Below, piece by piece: positions 21,140 through 33,345 of a stretch of DNA of 64,000 nucleotides (positions are counted from its first letter, which is position 1; every line of letters begins with the position of its first letter). Source of the DNA: Trileptium ribeirensis. Lineage: Eukaryota; Nematoda; Enoplea; Enoplida; Thoracostomopsidae. The notes under the pieces were generated by a model that saw only the letters and a list, made by a program, of their open reading frames with translations, did no database searches and was not told where the DNA came from. Where the stretch lies: positions 1 through 64,000 of the forward strand of contig JASANE010017677.1 in NCBI GenBank assembly GCA_030248225.1. Reading direction: 5' to 3'. Made by a program: the position numbers and the translations under genes.

Positions 21140-22380
21140 GGGAAACGTGAAACTAGAAAATGATACGCCAAACACTCGAGAATCTGAGAAGTGTGGAGAA
21201 AGACAAAATTTGAAACGTTGGAATTATTAGAAAAGAAAAATAGTTAGTCAGGGAGCTGATAAAAATGTAAAACACGCGAAAGCCAGGAAATGTAAAATTC
21301 TGGAAATAGAAAACTAATTAAAGGTAAAGATCCTGGGACTGAGTAATAGTAAGAAATGGCAAACATTGGTAAACAGTAAACTTATATTGGAAAATGTTGG
21401 GAAAATTAGGGAAATAAGGAAATGTTAAAATGAAAAATGATACGATGTGAATGGGTGACGTAAAACTGCAAAATATATGAAACTCACATACTTGGGAAAC
21501 ATAAAAAGTGTTTAAAAATGGAATACTCTGGTAGTGAAATTCTGAGGCATAAAAACAGAAAAAATTTTGGAAAATGAAACTAGTTTTGGATATGAAAAAT
21601 GTTTGAAACAGGAGAGTTAGGAAATTGGGAACTTAAGAGCCGGATAAACCTTGGAAATCGGGAGTCAGGAAAATATCGTAGAAACAATAAATAGCGAAAC
21701 GAGAAACTGCGGGGAAACTGGAAAACAGTGCAGTAATGAAACGGGAAGTGTTCGGCTACAGCTATCTTAGACAACAGGCAAGCCTGTGAAAATGTGAAAC
21801 ATGAAACGGGCAAACGTTGGGTAGCCAGACTTCTGGTAAACCAGAAGTATGGTGTCGAAAATTTTGAAAAACAGGAAGCTTGTTACTAGGGAACCAAATA
21901 AATGTTAAAATAAGAGAAATGTGGAAAGTTGAAAATGTTGGAATCGAGAATCTAGTTAAAGGAAATCTTGGAAAATGGAAAATGTTAGAAAACAGCTAAG
22001 GTTCCGAAACAGCAAACCATAGGAAACACTAAAGTGGGCAGACGGGAAAATATGTAGAAGTAAGGACACGGAAAACTGTCTGGAAATGAGAGACATGAGA
22101 AACAAAAAATGTTAGAAAACGGAAAACTCTAGAAATCAAAATGTTAAGAAATGTGGACCTTGAAGAGCGAGAAAGTTGAAAACGGTAAACTTGGAAAACG
22201 TAGGAAACGGTAATCTGCCAATCCACAAACTGATAAATGTAAAAATGTAATCTAAGAAATAGGGAAAAGTTGCGGAATCAAAAACCAATGAATCTTGGAA
22301 ACGGACACTTTGTAGAGAAGCAAAAAGGTTTAGAAAGTGAAAAACAGGCAAATACTGGTAAACTGCAGGATTGGTAAAGG
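21140..22380 (+). repeat. Purine-rich degenerate repeat tract
   Basis: About 1.2 kb where the plus strand consists mainly of short words such as GGAAA, GAAAATG, TGGAAA and GTGAAAC at 8-14-base spacing. A and G strongly outnumber C and T. The minus-strand ORFs here, rich in Phe, Ser, Leu and Arg, only mirror the polypyrimidine strand. It looks like an eroded short tandem repeat. Confidence 0.7.
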
Positions 22381-24185
22381 AGGATTGGTGATGCCATGAG
22401 GGGTGGTCCGAGTCTCAAGCGGGGATAATCCGCCTCCCCCACTAGGAGCATGTGTGACACCAGACACTCCTGGACCTGCCATAATATTTCGACACGTCGA
22501 GGAATATTCTTAGTTGGCGTTATGAACCTTAGCTCATCTAACGGCATGGTGTACAGGGATGAAACCACCGTGGCAACGATCATTTGAGTATGGTAAATTT
22601 AAATTTAAGGAAAAATTAATCTAATTCGTCTAATTTAACAATATCAATCAAATATAACTAAAAATCAAAACCTCTTTTAAATTTATAAATTCCTCGCTTG
22701 TTATCGCGGAAGTGGTGCAGTGAGTAATGCCATTGGTGTTTTTCGCGGCGATCAAGTCTTCCCTCCAAAAACTAAACTAACCCTCTGGGTCCTCGGACCT
22801 TGAACATGTATGGTGAAAGCCACGATAATTTTAGTTCAGTCGTTTTGTAATATTTCATTTGACTAAGCGCCGCTGCGACCTATGATTTCCTTTAGTAGGT
22901 TCACCTAAACCTGCAAACATCATGCCAAATTCCGTATAGCCTGCCTTGGAAAGAGAGAAAAGAATATATATATTTCACATGGTAAATGCAGTTATGGAAA
23001 TTTTTTTGCGATAAATTATCTTTTAAAATCAAATATTATTATTTTCTCCAATCGTGTTTTTAAATGCTTATTATAATAATTGCTTAGCTAGGTGTATAAT
23101 ATATTTACTAAATGATTTTTGTTTTTCTTGCTGGGCTCGGCGGTTAGCTAGGCTACCAAAAGGATTACCTTGTCCAAATCCTCCCAAATATCTAAAAATT
23201 ACCAAAAAATCCAAGTTTTTCACCAGTTACAATTATTCACGGTCCCTTACGCACCAGTTCGTAAAATCTTAAAATTCTTTAATTTTGTTTTCGTGTTATG
23301 CTCATTTGCGTAATTTCAACTAACGTTTTGGGTTAGCTAACATATTGTAAGGGTCTACCAGGCCAGGGGGTTCTTAGTCCAAACCCGCCCCACCTAAAAT
23401 ACCGTTTTGGTAACTTTAAATTCACATTTAAAGTAAAATGTAGAAAAGTAACATATATAAACCTAACCTAATGGTAATTTATCAAATAACTAATTAGAAT
23501 TATAGTGCGCTCAATCCTGAGTTTGGGAAAATATAAAAAGCAAAGCTCACTCAACTAAAATCAAAGCTAAACGAATCAAAATCTAAGTGAAATTGTAAAA
23601 ACATGTAGTTGAAACGAGTGGCTCAAAGTATTCGAAAACTAGCAAGGCATAGGTGACATATAGTGGTGTTTGAAGTACTTAAAATTAAACCGGTGTGTAA
23701 CGAGCTATTGACGTATTATACTAATTTCGAATAAACATTATAATCACGTTTTATGCTGAAACCGTGTACTAAGCAAATCGAAGTAAACACGCCGAAGTAT
23801 GGCGATACGAGTCAAGTACGTGGAGATAAAATATACGCGCGCCAAGTAAAGGACCTATCATAGTTTCCTCCGGCATTCTACTGGCCCCACGTACGAACAC
23901 TACATATTCGAGTGACGAATCCTCTCGCACCTTTAATTCTGATAGCCGTCATAATAAAATTACACTCTAACCTGTACCCCCAACAAAACAATATAAAATA
24001 GCACGCTGACCACGAAGTCGTGTAAAACCGGAGAACAATTGTAATAAAATAATTGGTTAGTATTTTTTCAAAAATTAAAATTGACCCCAGTCCGAGATAA
24101 GGCATAAGCCAACATAAAAATTATTTACATTGTAGTAGCAATTATTAACCCCCATAATTAAGACGATTTACGCAAGTCTACTCTA
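22381..24185. other. No gene recognised
   Basis: Mixed AT-rich sequence. A GC-richer block at 22390-22600 (CGCCTCCCCCACTAGGAGC, GACACGTCGAGG) looks like part of an unknown repeat; its minus-strand frame has no assignable motif. A 5' LTR and leader of the A-rich retroelement that follows may lie in 23.3-24.2 kb but were not identified. Confidence 0.4.
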
Positions 24186-24530
24186 AATTCAAAAAGTAGC
24201 AAAAACTCCACTCCAAAGAACACCACCTGGAACAAAGGCGCAAAAAGAATTACAGTCAAACCAAAAAACCGATAGTAACGAGCAGACATCAAACAGTCCA
24301 AATACAACAAAAGAACTCGAAGAAATAATGCGGAATTGGATCCAAAAACACCGGAACCAAAACGAAAGGAACAACAGAACGACTAATAAGCCTTGCAACA
24401 AACGTATACCGATACGTTCCATGAAGATGCAATCATCGTACACTTATTCACGAATATAGAAGATCCAGAAAAAGAAATTTCGGAAAAAATATAAACGGTA
24501 CAACGACAAAAAGAAAAACAATTACAATTT

Positions 24531-24890
24531 ATGTCGAGATATGCGACCTTGACGAAAGAGTTACAACAAGTGTGCCAAAGTCTGGTCTTGAATGAACCAA
24601 AAATTCCATTGAAACAACCGAGGACGGAATCACAAAACACTGATTCTGATGAAACAACAGTAGTTCGACAAAATTATGATATTCAGCAAGAACAGTCACA
24701 AGAACAAAACCAGAACGATTATCGACCGAAAATCATAATACTAGGAATAGAATATCACGGAGGCTTCAGCTTGGGTCAAGTATATACAACATCGCCGAGA
24801 AACAATAACTCGGAACAAATACGAGCAACAGTAACTACGACCGACGATCACGGAATAGTCATTATAGAACAGAGCACGGTTAAAATCTAA
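24531..24890 (+). pseudogene. A-rich element: N-terminal gag-like ORF
   Basis: A 119-codon frame opening MSRYATLTKELQQVCQ is rich in Gln, Asn, Glu and Thr, with a central segment IIILGIEYHGGFSLGQVY. No family match was recognised; it is assigned to the element by composition and position before the gag core. Confidence 0.4.
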
Positions 24891-25029
24891 CAAGTGCGGG
24901 AACAACAACAACAACAATTGAACACGAGAAATAAAACAATTGAGGCAAAACAAAACCGAAGTGGTACAAACAGAATTCGACTCAGTCCGAGTTAAATAAA
25001 TGTTGGCACAAGTCAAAACCAATTCGGGG

Positions 25030-25730
25030 CAATGCTGAGACGACCAAACGTATACCGAAAACAATGCGGTATAAACTATGATCAAACGGCTATAAACCAA
25101 AATGAATATGGTACAACCCAAGCACAATACAATGAAAATAGCAATCAAGTTGAGTCAAGCAACGATCAATTGGGCGTACAAGAAGAACGACTCAATACAA
25201 ATCAAATGCGAGTAAATCCAAATAATGGCCAATACGGTACAAATCGTGGTTAATTCGATATACATGAAGAACGAATTGATACAAATCGAATACAGTTTGG
25301 TCAAGTTGTAAATCAAGTGCTACCGAATGTAAATCAAATACAATACGGCACAAATAAAGAACGAAGTAGCGCAAGCCATTCGACGAATGCACAGAACCAA
25401 ATACAGACATCACATGGCGGTACAACTCAAATGGCGAACATGTACAACCAACTACAGACCCCGTACATGACAACAAGTCGTGGCGCCTTTCAAATAATGA
25501 ATACCTGGGCCAATATCAAGGAAGAACAGACGATGTAATGCAAAGCGGGGCACATCAATGTTATGGTACAACACCGACGGCCCCACAAAGCATCCAAATA
25601 CCACTCATTACAGACAATTCGGTGATCAAGTCTGGAGTACCGCCAGCAACAGCAACACCATATGTGTACCAGTATCAACAACCACAGCAAACGACAATGA
25701 ATCAAGGTCAAAAAATAATGATCTAGTGAC
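25030..25730 (+). pseudogene. A-rich element: Asn/Gln-rich region
   Basis: Open segments 25032-25253, 25317-25538 and 25538-25726 encode a low-complexity chain rich in Asn, Gln, Tyr, Thr and Gly, with repeated words such as QYGTN and YGTT. One stop and frame changes separate them. It precedes the capsid-like part and resembles a prion-like linker. The sequence bias, not homology, is the evidence. Confidence 0.5.
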
Positions 25731-25874
25731 AATGAATCAACAATTAATCGAAGCATTGATCAAAGTGGCAACCAAAGATTCACCACAAGCACCAAACACA
25801 ACACAACACGCGATTGGGCAAGCAATTTTTGTCAAAATGGAAAACGAAGTGCGAAACTTGCAGCGTATAAAGGA

Positions 25875-26160
25875 GTAACGACTTTCGAAAAGTTTCGCAA
25901 AGAATTTGAAAAAAACATTGGCTTAAGACGGCATAGCTGACGATCAGGAAAAATTTCGGGTATTCAAAGCAAAAAACATTGGCTTAAGACGGCATCGCTG
26001 ACGATCAAGAAAAACTTCGGGTATTCAAAGCAAAAATGCGAGGAAAAGCAGAGGAATACCTAGAAGTATTGATACTTGAAAAAGCCAAAGAACTATACAA
26101 TTACTGCGAGTTGATCAAAAAGTTCAAAGAACGATTCGACGTACCAAAAACACTGACAAA
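25875..26160 (+). pseudogene. A-rich element: gag capsid-like part, 5' half
   Basis: The frame encodes TFEKFRKEFEKNIG, then after the duplication LRVFKAKMRGKAEEYLEVL and ELIKKFKERFDVPKTL. The spacing of hydrophobic residues and the G-K-A-x-x-Y-L and L-x-x-x-F-x-x-R-F elements match retroelement capsid proteins. The gene is interrupted at about 26165 by a LINE fragment and continues at about 26620. Confidence 0.65.
25909..26032 (+). repeat. 62-bp tandem duplication inside gag
   Basis: Two adjacent 62-bp copies, each starting AAAAAACATTGGCTTAAGAC and ending TTCGGGTATTCAAAGC, differ at three positions. The duplication disrupts the gag frame and was made after integration or during copying. Confidence 0.95.
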
Positions 26161-26164
26161 CCAC

Positions 26165-26628
26165 ATGAATAATAATAATAATAAAAACATTTGTTGCACG
26201 CCTTTTTGGCAAAAGGCTGACAAAAGCGCAGGATAGTATATAATATTCCGAAACATAGTCATGAATGTTACATAGCCACAAATATTGTCTAGAAAAGTAA
26301 TATCATATAATCATGTCGTAGATTTCCGATGTCATGCAGGCGGGAACAGAAATGTTTTTAGTTTTGCTTTAAAGTTAACAACGTCAAGATTTGGATTTCA
26401 GAGGGCACTTGGTAAATTGTTCCATTCTGAGGGTCCCAAATAACAAAAACTATTGTTTCTGATTACATCCATCCGAAGTGTTCGTTCATTAGTATGACGC
26501 GCCACTGATGACTGGTTTAGCAAGCCTACGATGCATGACAGTGTGTTGGTAGTCAGAGCATTGTAAACCACCAATAAAATTGTGTAGTTTATTCGTATAT
26601 CTAGGGGCAACCACAGTGTATGCATCAC
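26165..26628 (-). mobile_element. 5'-truncated LINE inserted in gag
   Basis: On the minus strand 26628-26398 encodes the C-terminal end of a LINE reverse transcriptase, with SVARHTNERTLRMDVIRN and FCYLGPSEWNNLP, the widespread R-N...F-x-Y-x-G-x-x-x-W-N-x-L-P ending. About 170 bases of 3' UTR follow. The tail at 26167-26184 is a (TTA)n-type simple repeat when read in the minus direction. Both sides are gag sequence of the A-rich element, so the LINE arrived later. Confidence 0.85.
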
Positions 26629-27392
26629 GAAATTTTACCACGAAAGGAATGCCCGAATCAATTGTCTTGGAAGTAATCAAGTCGCAACTAATAATGGGAT
26701 TAAAGAACGAATTTCGAAATCATTTATGTGCAACAAAAGAGGAAACTTTTGTGACATTATCAGCAGTTGAAAGTTTAGATCAACAAATGACCGAAGGATT
26801 ACAAGGCACGAACGAACAGCGACCAAAGTATCGAGAGATACTATCAAACCGATCGAATCAAACCATTAGAACAAGAACAAACATTGATAAACAAATGTGG
26901 CGACCGAGGGCGCAAAGACCACAAATACAATGGCAACCACAATGGTGGAATAACCAACCGATACGATTAAGACAACCACAACAACAACAAATGGTGCAAC
27001 CATGGATGAAGCCGATACCAATGATGCTAACGCAAATGGATGTGAATTATCGTCAATCAATACAGCCATATTATGGACAGATGGGAATATAACAATTAAC
27101 ACCACAAGCGATATACCCAACGCAGGCACCACAACAAACAACACACCCTCAAAGGAACTGGCAACAACAACAAAGAATGCTAGCACCAGTGGTAAACCAA
27201 CAAGCACAAACTCAGCAAACGTTAATGAACCAAACACCGCCGGGATATAACAAATGTGGAAAGTTGGGTTATAGAACGGAACAATGTCTCAAGAAAAAAT
27301 GGACAAAATACAAGAGAGAACCAAGAGGAAACCAACTACAAAACCAGAATCGATATAGAGTATTACCAGATCGACCGAACTTACCAAACTAA
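26620..27392 (+). pseudogene. A-rich element: gag 3' half with degenerate zinc knuckle
   Basis: Continues the gag frame (ASRNFTTKGMPESIVLEVIK, LIMGLKNEFRNHL). A Gln/Pro/Trp-rich linker follows (WRPRAQRPQIQWQPQWW). The end at about 27245-27290 reads YNKCGKLGYRTEQC, a C-x2-C-x4-H-x4-C nucleocapsid knuckle in which the first Cys is lost and His is Tyr. RNA packaging by this copy would be impaired. Confidence 0.7.
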
Positions 27393-27422
27393 AGAAGGAT
27401 TAACCAAGTATCAAAGTCTAGT

Positions 27423-27910
27423 GTGGTAGAACGACAAAAGGGTCTCCAGAAAGAATTGAAGAAAATCGAGGACATATCGTCAGAGGAAAAGAAAGCAAAA
27501 TTCATAGAAGTGAACCAAGTCAACGAATCACAAGAACATGTACCGTGTAGCGACCCGACAGTCCTATCAAGGTATTACATTGATACATATCCCGAAGGAA
27601 ACAAAAGATTACGACGATTAGTCGACACGGGATCGCAAATCACGATTATCAGGGTGGAACAATATGAAAAATACTTTAAACATCTGCCACTCAGAGAAAC
27701 AGGGTTATATGCAGTGGGATTCAATGGAGAATTAGCAGAAAGAGCAGTTACTATTTCTAAGTACAAGTCCACTTGGAGAAAAAATACGAAATATTCGATT
27801 AATTGTAATCAAAAATTTTCCAAAGATTGCGATATATGGACATGACTTCTTGGCAGCTTTCGAACTAATAATCGATTACCAACAACTGCGAATCAAAATC
27901 AACGATTAAC
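27423..27910 (+). pseudogene. A-rich element: aspartic protease
   Basis: A frame opening at 27423 reaches RRLVDTGSQITII, an intact D-T-G-S catalytic motif, at about 27617. It then gives a flap-like region and, after a frame change near 27770, IYGHDFLAAFELIIDYQQL, matching the L-G-x-D-F-L...I-D helix that closes retropepsins. The enzyme would release gag and pol products. The frameshift makes this copy non-functional. Confidence 0.85.
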
Positions 27911-28199
27911 CGATACCCCACATCTGGCGAATCAACGAAATGGGAACGGTTAAACGAATAGAATATAACCAAATCGAAATATACAAATGCTCATACATTA
28001 TAACACGAAAACGAATGTAATAACGAAACGATCGAGTGGAACGAAATAACGAATCGGCAGATAATTCAGCCGATCAAACGATTATTAGAACAACGTCGAA
28101 AAATTCTCAACGCATTGAGAATCATTGAAACAAAACAAAACGAGCAGAAAAACGGTTCAACGAATATAGAACCAAATAACCACGTTCAAGAATATTAAA

Positions 28200-31100
28200 T
28201 AAACGAAATGAAACGGATCACAATCGATGATCAAAAAGAAACAAACGGTGATCGAAGAACGACTAACAAACTGAGCGACAAAAATAGAAATAGTGACCAA
28301 TAATAACGAAAGAAGATATCCGTTCAACAAAAACCCAAGTCAACTTAGATTTACACCGAGTCCTAACGACAAAAGAACATCGTTATATACACGTCACACG
28401 ATGGTGGCAAAGGTGGACGGGTTATCAAACGGTATTTGGATTTAACTTAGGAACGGCCCAAGTGACGACTATCATTCAAACAGAGAAAGGTGCGGAACAA
28501 TTCACCAAAATGATGTAACAATCAAGAACTAACATCATTTAAATAGCAACCGCCAGTGGTAGCAAAAGTTCCACTTACAGAGCTAAAAGCTGTAGCAACG
28601 AAAAGAATGGCGACTGAAGCGTTCATCGAACAAAACAGTATCCATCAGAGTGCCTAACATGGATCGATACACATTTCCGGAACGATACAACAAGCGAAAT
28701 GGCAAGCAAAGTTGTACGCTACGTAGCAATCCAAACAAGTGAAGGTGAATTGGGCGTCATCGACGTAGCGCAATTCAAAGGAAAAATACGCACGAACCGT
28801 TCAAAGGAAATTTAATGACGTACGAACCAAGGAAATGATGTGGAATGCAACGTTCGAAAAGAAAGGACAATTGCATCCTGCGGGCCTGACAACAGTCGAC
28901 GTTGGCGCACTACATAGAATACTTGGTGAGCAAAACCAGGTATCAACTCTACAATTTCTAGAAACGTACTTTTCCAAGACGAAACGCGAAAAGACTGAGT
29001 ACTACAAAGAAATCGATGATAGAAAGAAATTATTCGCACCAACTCGATCACGATACCACGGTGGGCAATGGCAGGAAAATGCGTGGACAATAAGCCAAGT
29101 GATTCGAAATTGCTGCGATGCAACGCTATTGTTTCCAGTCATATTGGTGATGGCCTGCCGAAGAAACGAAACGGCAATAGACAGATGCGAACAAAAATAA
29201 GTCTGGAATGACGAAAAGTAATAAAGAAATACACATGGCACAGAACACCAACAGTGCGTATCGAACCAAGACCTCAAACGATCGAAGAAGAACAAAACAG
29301 GGTCAAAGCATTGGAAACAATCCAAAAACAATTTGATCAAAAGATCCAACCACAGATACAAGAACCAAGAATGTTCAAAAGCAACAACTACGAAATGCGA
29401 ATAGATCGAACGATCAAACAAAAGACATTCGTCGCAACGAATTTAAATTATGCCAAGTCGATAAAAATGAAGTCGAAGAAGAAACGAAATTCAGACACTT
29501 CCTGGAAGAAGTTAATTTCAAAGAAGACGTCGATATTTCAGCCTGATATGCAAGAGAAATACCGTGGTATAAAACAATTGCGGAACGACAAAATGAGCTC
29601 ATGAAACAACGAGGTCAAATTACAGAAAAAAGGGCGATATTGGATTCAACCGAGGTGGAATTTCCGAAACGCATTGGGTGGATAAAGAAATCCAACGAAT
29701 ACAAAAGAAAAGAAGCATGTAGAAGCCACAAGAAAAAGTGATAACGGAAGTAATGACATACCAAGATACGTATCACAAAACGTGAAACGGAAACAGAAAA
29801 CTAAAGAATTACAAATTGAAGCAAATGTTCCGGAAAAAGACAAAATGCAGGAAGTGCAACCCGAAGGGCCAGCAAGCCGTCCGGATGCAGTTCTTCGGGA
29901 AGCACAAATGCTAAAAGTCAATACGGAACTGAGCAGCAACTACGAACTGATGAGCATGTTAGTCGTCCGTTCACAGCCCAACAGGGAGACCACAGGAAAA
30001 AGAGGTGCGACTTGGAGTCAGCAAGCCGTATGGATGCAGTTCTCCAGGAAGCACAAACTAAGCATTCGAATAATAAGAAGAATAAATGGAAACAGAACAA
30101 ATGCCGCAAAAAGAGATCGAGCATCCAGAACAAGAACTCTATTACGACGAGGAAGAAGACATGTTTGGTGGAAACCGGTTAACCTTCGAAAGTAGCAAAA
30201 AGAACGAGGAAAAAGAAAGACCAGAAATAACATTGCAAGAAGACGAGAATATGGAAGAAAATCAAAAACTGATAAGAAGTCCATTCGAAATGTGCGAAAG
30301 AACAATATGAAAAACGGAAAATGAAAATATAAAAGAACAAGGAACAAAAACCGAAAAGAGAAAGTCGATGGGCAAAACACAGTCGAACAATGTCTTCTTC
30401 GCGCGAATTCACAGAAAACGGACGTAAATATTCAAAATCGGTTGAACGCGGAAGAAAGACTTCAGAAAGAAAATACGAACCAATTCGATCGTGAGAACGT
30501 TCGCAGAAATCAGAAGAACCAAAAAGATACGAGACAATATCGTATCAATCAGTAACGGGAGAGCGGATACAATGGACATATCTACAACGAGTCAAAGATC
30601 CTAAGCCACCAATAAAACCATGGGTAAAGAAGTATAGATCGGTCACAGAAGGATGTGAACAAAAAGCTGCAGGATACGGATTCGATATGGGAATAGTGGC
30701 GAGGATGAATCTGGAACAAAAAAGAATTTGTTTACGGAACAATGAATTGGTCACGAAGGTGCAAAAAGATGGAACTATACGAAACTCAACGGAAGAGGAA
30801 AGAAAACAATTTATAGAAGACGACGAGGAAAGGAGAAAAATAGAACTAAGAGAAAAATGGACGCACAGCCGAATAATAAGCAATATATATACACATTCTT
30901 TTACATTTTGTTTCAGTATATATAGTGAAACTCCTCATAATTGCAAATGATTCCACATTTGGACAACATATGTTTACTTCAATATTTATATTTTAAGACA
31001 TTCGCTATGTTTGGAATCTCTGTTACAGGTTTTAGGATTATGATTGTCGCTATTAAGGTAAATATGTGTTCATATCTATCGTTTACGTTGTTTATAAATA

Positions 31101-32985
31101 CAAGTTTTCTTTAAAACAATTTAGCTAGATGGCATAAAGTTGCGTTAATTTCGAGTTCAATGCACCAAATCGCAAGTGTTTATAGCACAAAACAGTGAAT
31201 AGTGTTTTCGCAACAAAAGATGAAAACCTATGTCAAAACAAACCGATAGATTATTATTGTTATCACTTGAACGTGCGATCCGGAAACAAATAAATGATGA
31301 ACGAAATCGAGCGAACCAAGAAGAAATTGACTAAAATATATGAGCAATTCCTTATGAAGGATTGCCAGATCCACGAAAAGAACAAGAAGAAACTGTACCT
31401 GAATTGGCGGAACCGTTAGAAATTGGGGAAAAGAAGTCGATAACTAAAAGAATCGAATTCAGCAAAAAATGTTTCACAAGAATAAAATCAAACAGCAATA
31501 GAAGGCATTGATGTCGGGAAATCGAAATATGGGTGACACAAGAAGCCACAGCGTTCGAATTTCCAAGACCTTACGACGCGAACGAAGTGCTGAAATATAT
31601 ATCACGTGGATTATCAATTCCAGAACTGATAAAATTCGGACCCTGGAAAAGGATGGGCTAGAAATGAATTACCACCAGACATTGCTGCACAACGACAGCT
31701 ATCATGTCAAAATATAACATTCACCATTCAGTCATCGAATATTGCGGAAACAACAACAATTGACGAAAGGATAGCTGAAGCTTTCACGGATCCAGTAAAG
31801 AAATTCGCTATATACGAATCAAGTACAGAAATACCGAAACAACATGCAAACGCGGAAATAAGAGCGATACAGAAAGTCTTTTATCGAGAAACTGGACGAA
31901 ATGAATAAAACGATGGCAGCAGAAGAAAAAAGTATGGAGAGAAAAATATAAAGTGGAACGCCAACGACGAGATTAGGTACAAAAAGCGCATAGCGGTGTT
32001 ATGCGGAAATTTAAAGAACGATGGGACGGAAGCAAAAAGGAAACAACTAAAAACCAAGAAATACAATTACTAAAGGAACAAGCAAAAGAATTATGGCGCA
32101 ATAAATGAAGGAAAGAACGCAATTATCGCATGGAATCAAACGTACGATTAAGATCAAAAAGGAATCAAAAGATTGTTCGTAATCATTCAATGAAACGAAA
32201 ACGCAATCAAAACGATACAAGAGCAAGAATAGAATGCTCAAGAAATGCTAGAAATATCGGGACAACAGATAGAAGCCAAAGAAAGAGCAAGAAACAACGT
32301 ACAAAAAAGTCTACACGATGTTCAAGTGGAAATAGCAAGAGCAAAAGGTAACATTAATGGTACAAGCGCAATTAAGTGAATTACACGATCAAATGAAAAA
32401 CAAGGAACATGAATTAAAAGAATCAAAAACGGGACAAAGTGGACAGTTGGAGAAAGAACGACAGCGTACAAAAACCGAATACTATGGTAAAACAGTCGAA
32501 ACACAATTTCCACAGTTACCACACGACGTTCCTGAAAAACATCCAGATAAAGAAGAATTCTGTTGGTATGAAATACTCCAAGAAGAATTAAAAGTCAGCG
32601 GATACTAACTATGGAGCGAACTGTGTTATTTCGAAACGCAGATAAATGCTTCACAAATCGAAATCATACCAGAAGGATATATGGAAAAGATCTTGGACGG
32701 ATTATAACAAGAATGGATAATAATCCTACAAGACGAAACGACATCACAAGAAGAAAAGATCATACGAATATTAACGACATTACGAAGTAACGAAACAAAA
32801 TGCCGAGAATTATGAAAAACACAAAAAGAATACCAACAAACGGTACGACAGTACGTGAACATCAATCAAGAATAGTTGACGAACGGAATAAAGAACAAAT
32901 TGAGCCAAGGCAAACACCTACCAGAAATAATGGATCTACCGATGGACTACGTGAACATTAGGAGGAAATAACAAAATCAGGCGAG
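28200..32985 (+). pseudogene. A-rich element: unassigned charged coding-like region
   Basis: Where RT and RNase H should be, many open segments share A-rich codon use and encode charged sequence. Examples are 28835-29200 (a mixed globular-looking piece, HPAGLTTVDVGALHRILG), 29254-29604, 29782-30195, 30086-30310, 30687-30950, 31740-31905 and 32357-32608. Long runs rich in Glu, Lys, Gln and Arg suggest coiled coils (QLSELHDQMKNKEHELKESK). I searched by eye for Y-x-D-D, L-D-L-x-x-G and T-D-A-type motifs and found none. A diverged internal repeat (AGCAAGCCGTCCGGATGCAG at 29872, AGCAAGCCGTATGGATGCAG at 30020) lies inside. Function unknown. Confidence 0.5.
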
Positions 32986-32988
32986 GAA

Positions 32989-33345
32989 TTGGGTCAACCA
33001 GATGCACTCGAAGAGCAAGATATAAATGAAGCCGAAATATACTCACATTATTTTCGGTTGGTATCACCATGGACATCAGAAGACTTGGTGAGGGCACAAA
33101 ACGTAGATCCATGTATCCACCAATTCAAGCACTATATCGAGCATAACGAATTTTTGGACACGACCTTGGAATTCGGAAAGAAATGGATCGTAGCGTACGA
33201 GCATCAATTCAATATCTTTGGCGACATCCTATATCGACTATGAAGGAAGGATCGACCTCAACAAACCGAACCATAAAAATTTCAGATTGTGGTACCTCCC
33301 GAATTTCGACGACCGCTTTTCGAAATGTACTACACATCGAAATAC
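32989..33345 (+). pseudogene. A-rich element: integrase N-terminal region
   Basis: The frame reads SPWTSEDLVRAQNVDPCIHQ, then a spacer, FGDILYRL, a stop, and VVPPEFRRPLFEMYYTSKY. This is the usual approach to the Gypsy integrase zinc domain, where D-x-x-L-Y-R and V-V-P-x-x-x-R-x-x-L-x-x-x-H are conserved. The first His of the zinc site is a Tyr here, and the sequence then switches to LINE sequence, so the catalytic core is missing. Confidence 0.75.

Larger units (their letters stand above)
24186..33345 (+). mobile_element. A-rich LTR-type retroelement, degenerate, without visible RT
   Basis: For about 9 kb the plus strand is dominated by A, with codons such as AAA, GAA, CAA and AAC, unlike flanking DNA. 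In order there are a gag-like region (24531-27390) ending in a degenerate zinc knuckle, an aspartic protease (27575-27905), about 5 kb of charged coding-like sequence with no reverse transcriptase or RNase H motif, and an integrase N-terminal region (33000-33345) cut off by a LINE fragment. Many stops and frame changes show it is inactive. LTRs were not found. Confidence 0.7.

Noticed and set aside
22870..22925. TTTAGTAGGTTCACCTAAACC resembling the complement of the small-subunit rRNA 3' end
   Set aside because: Only a short palindromic word matches; flanking bases do not continue as rRNA.
30018..30412. Phe/Leu-rich minus-strand ORFs suggesting membrane proteins
   Set aside because: They are the complement of Lys/Glu-rich A-biased coding strand; the Phe and Leu richness follows from that bias.
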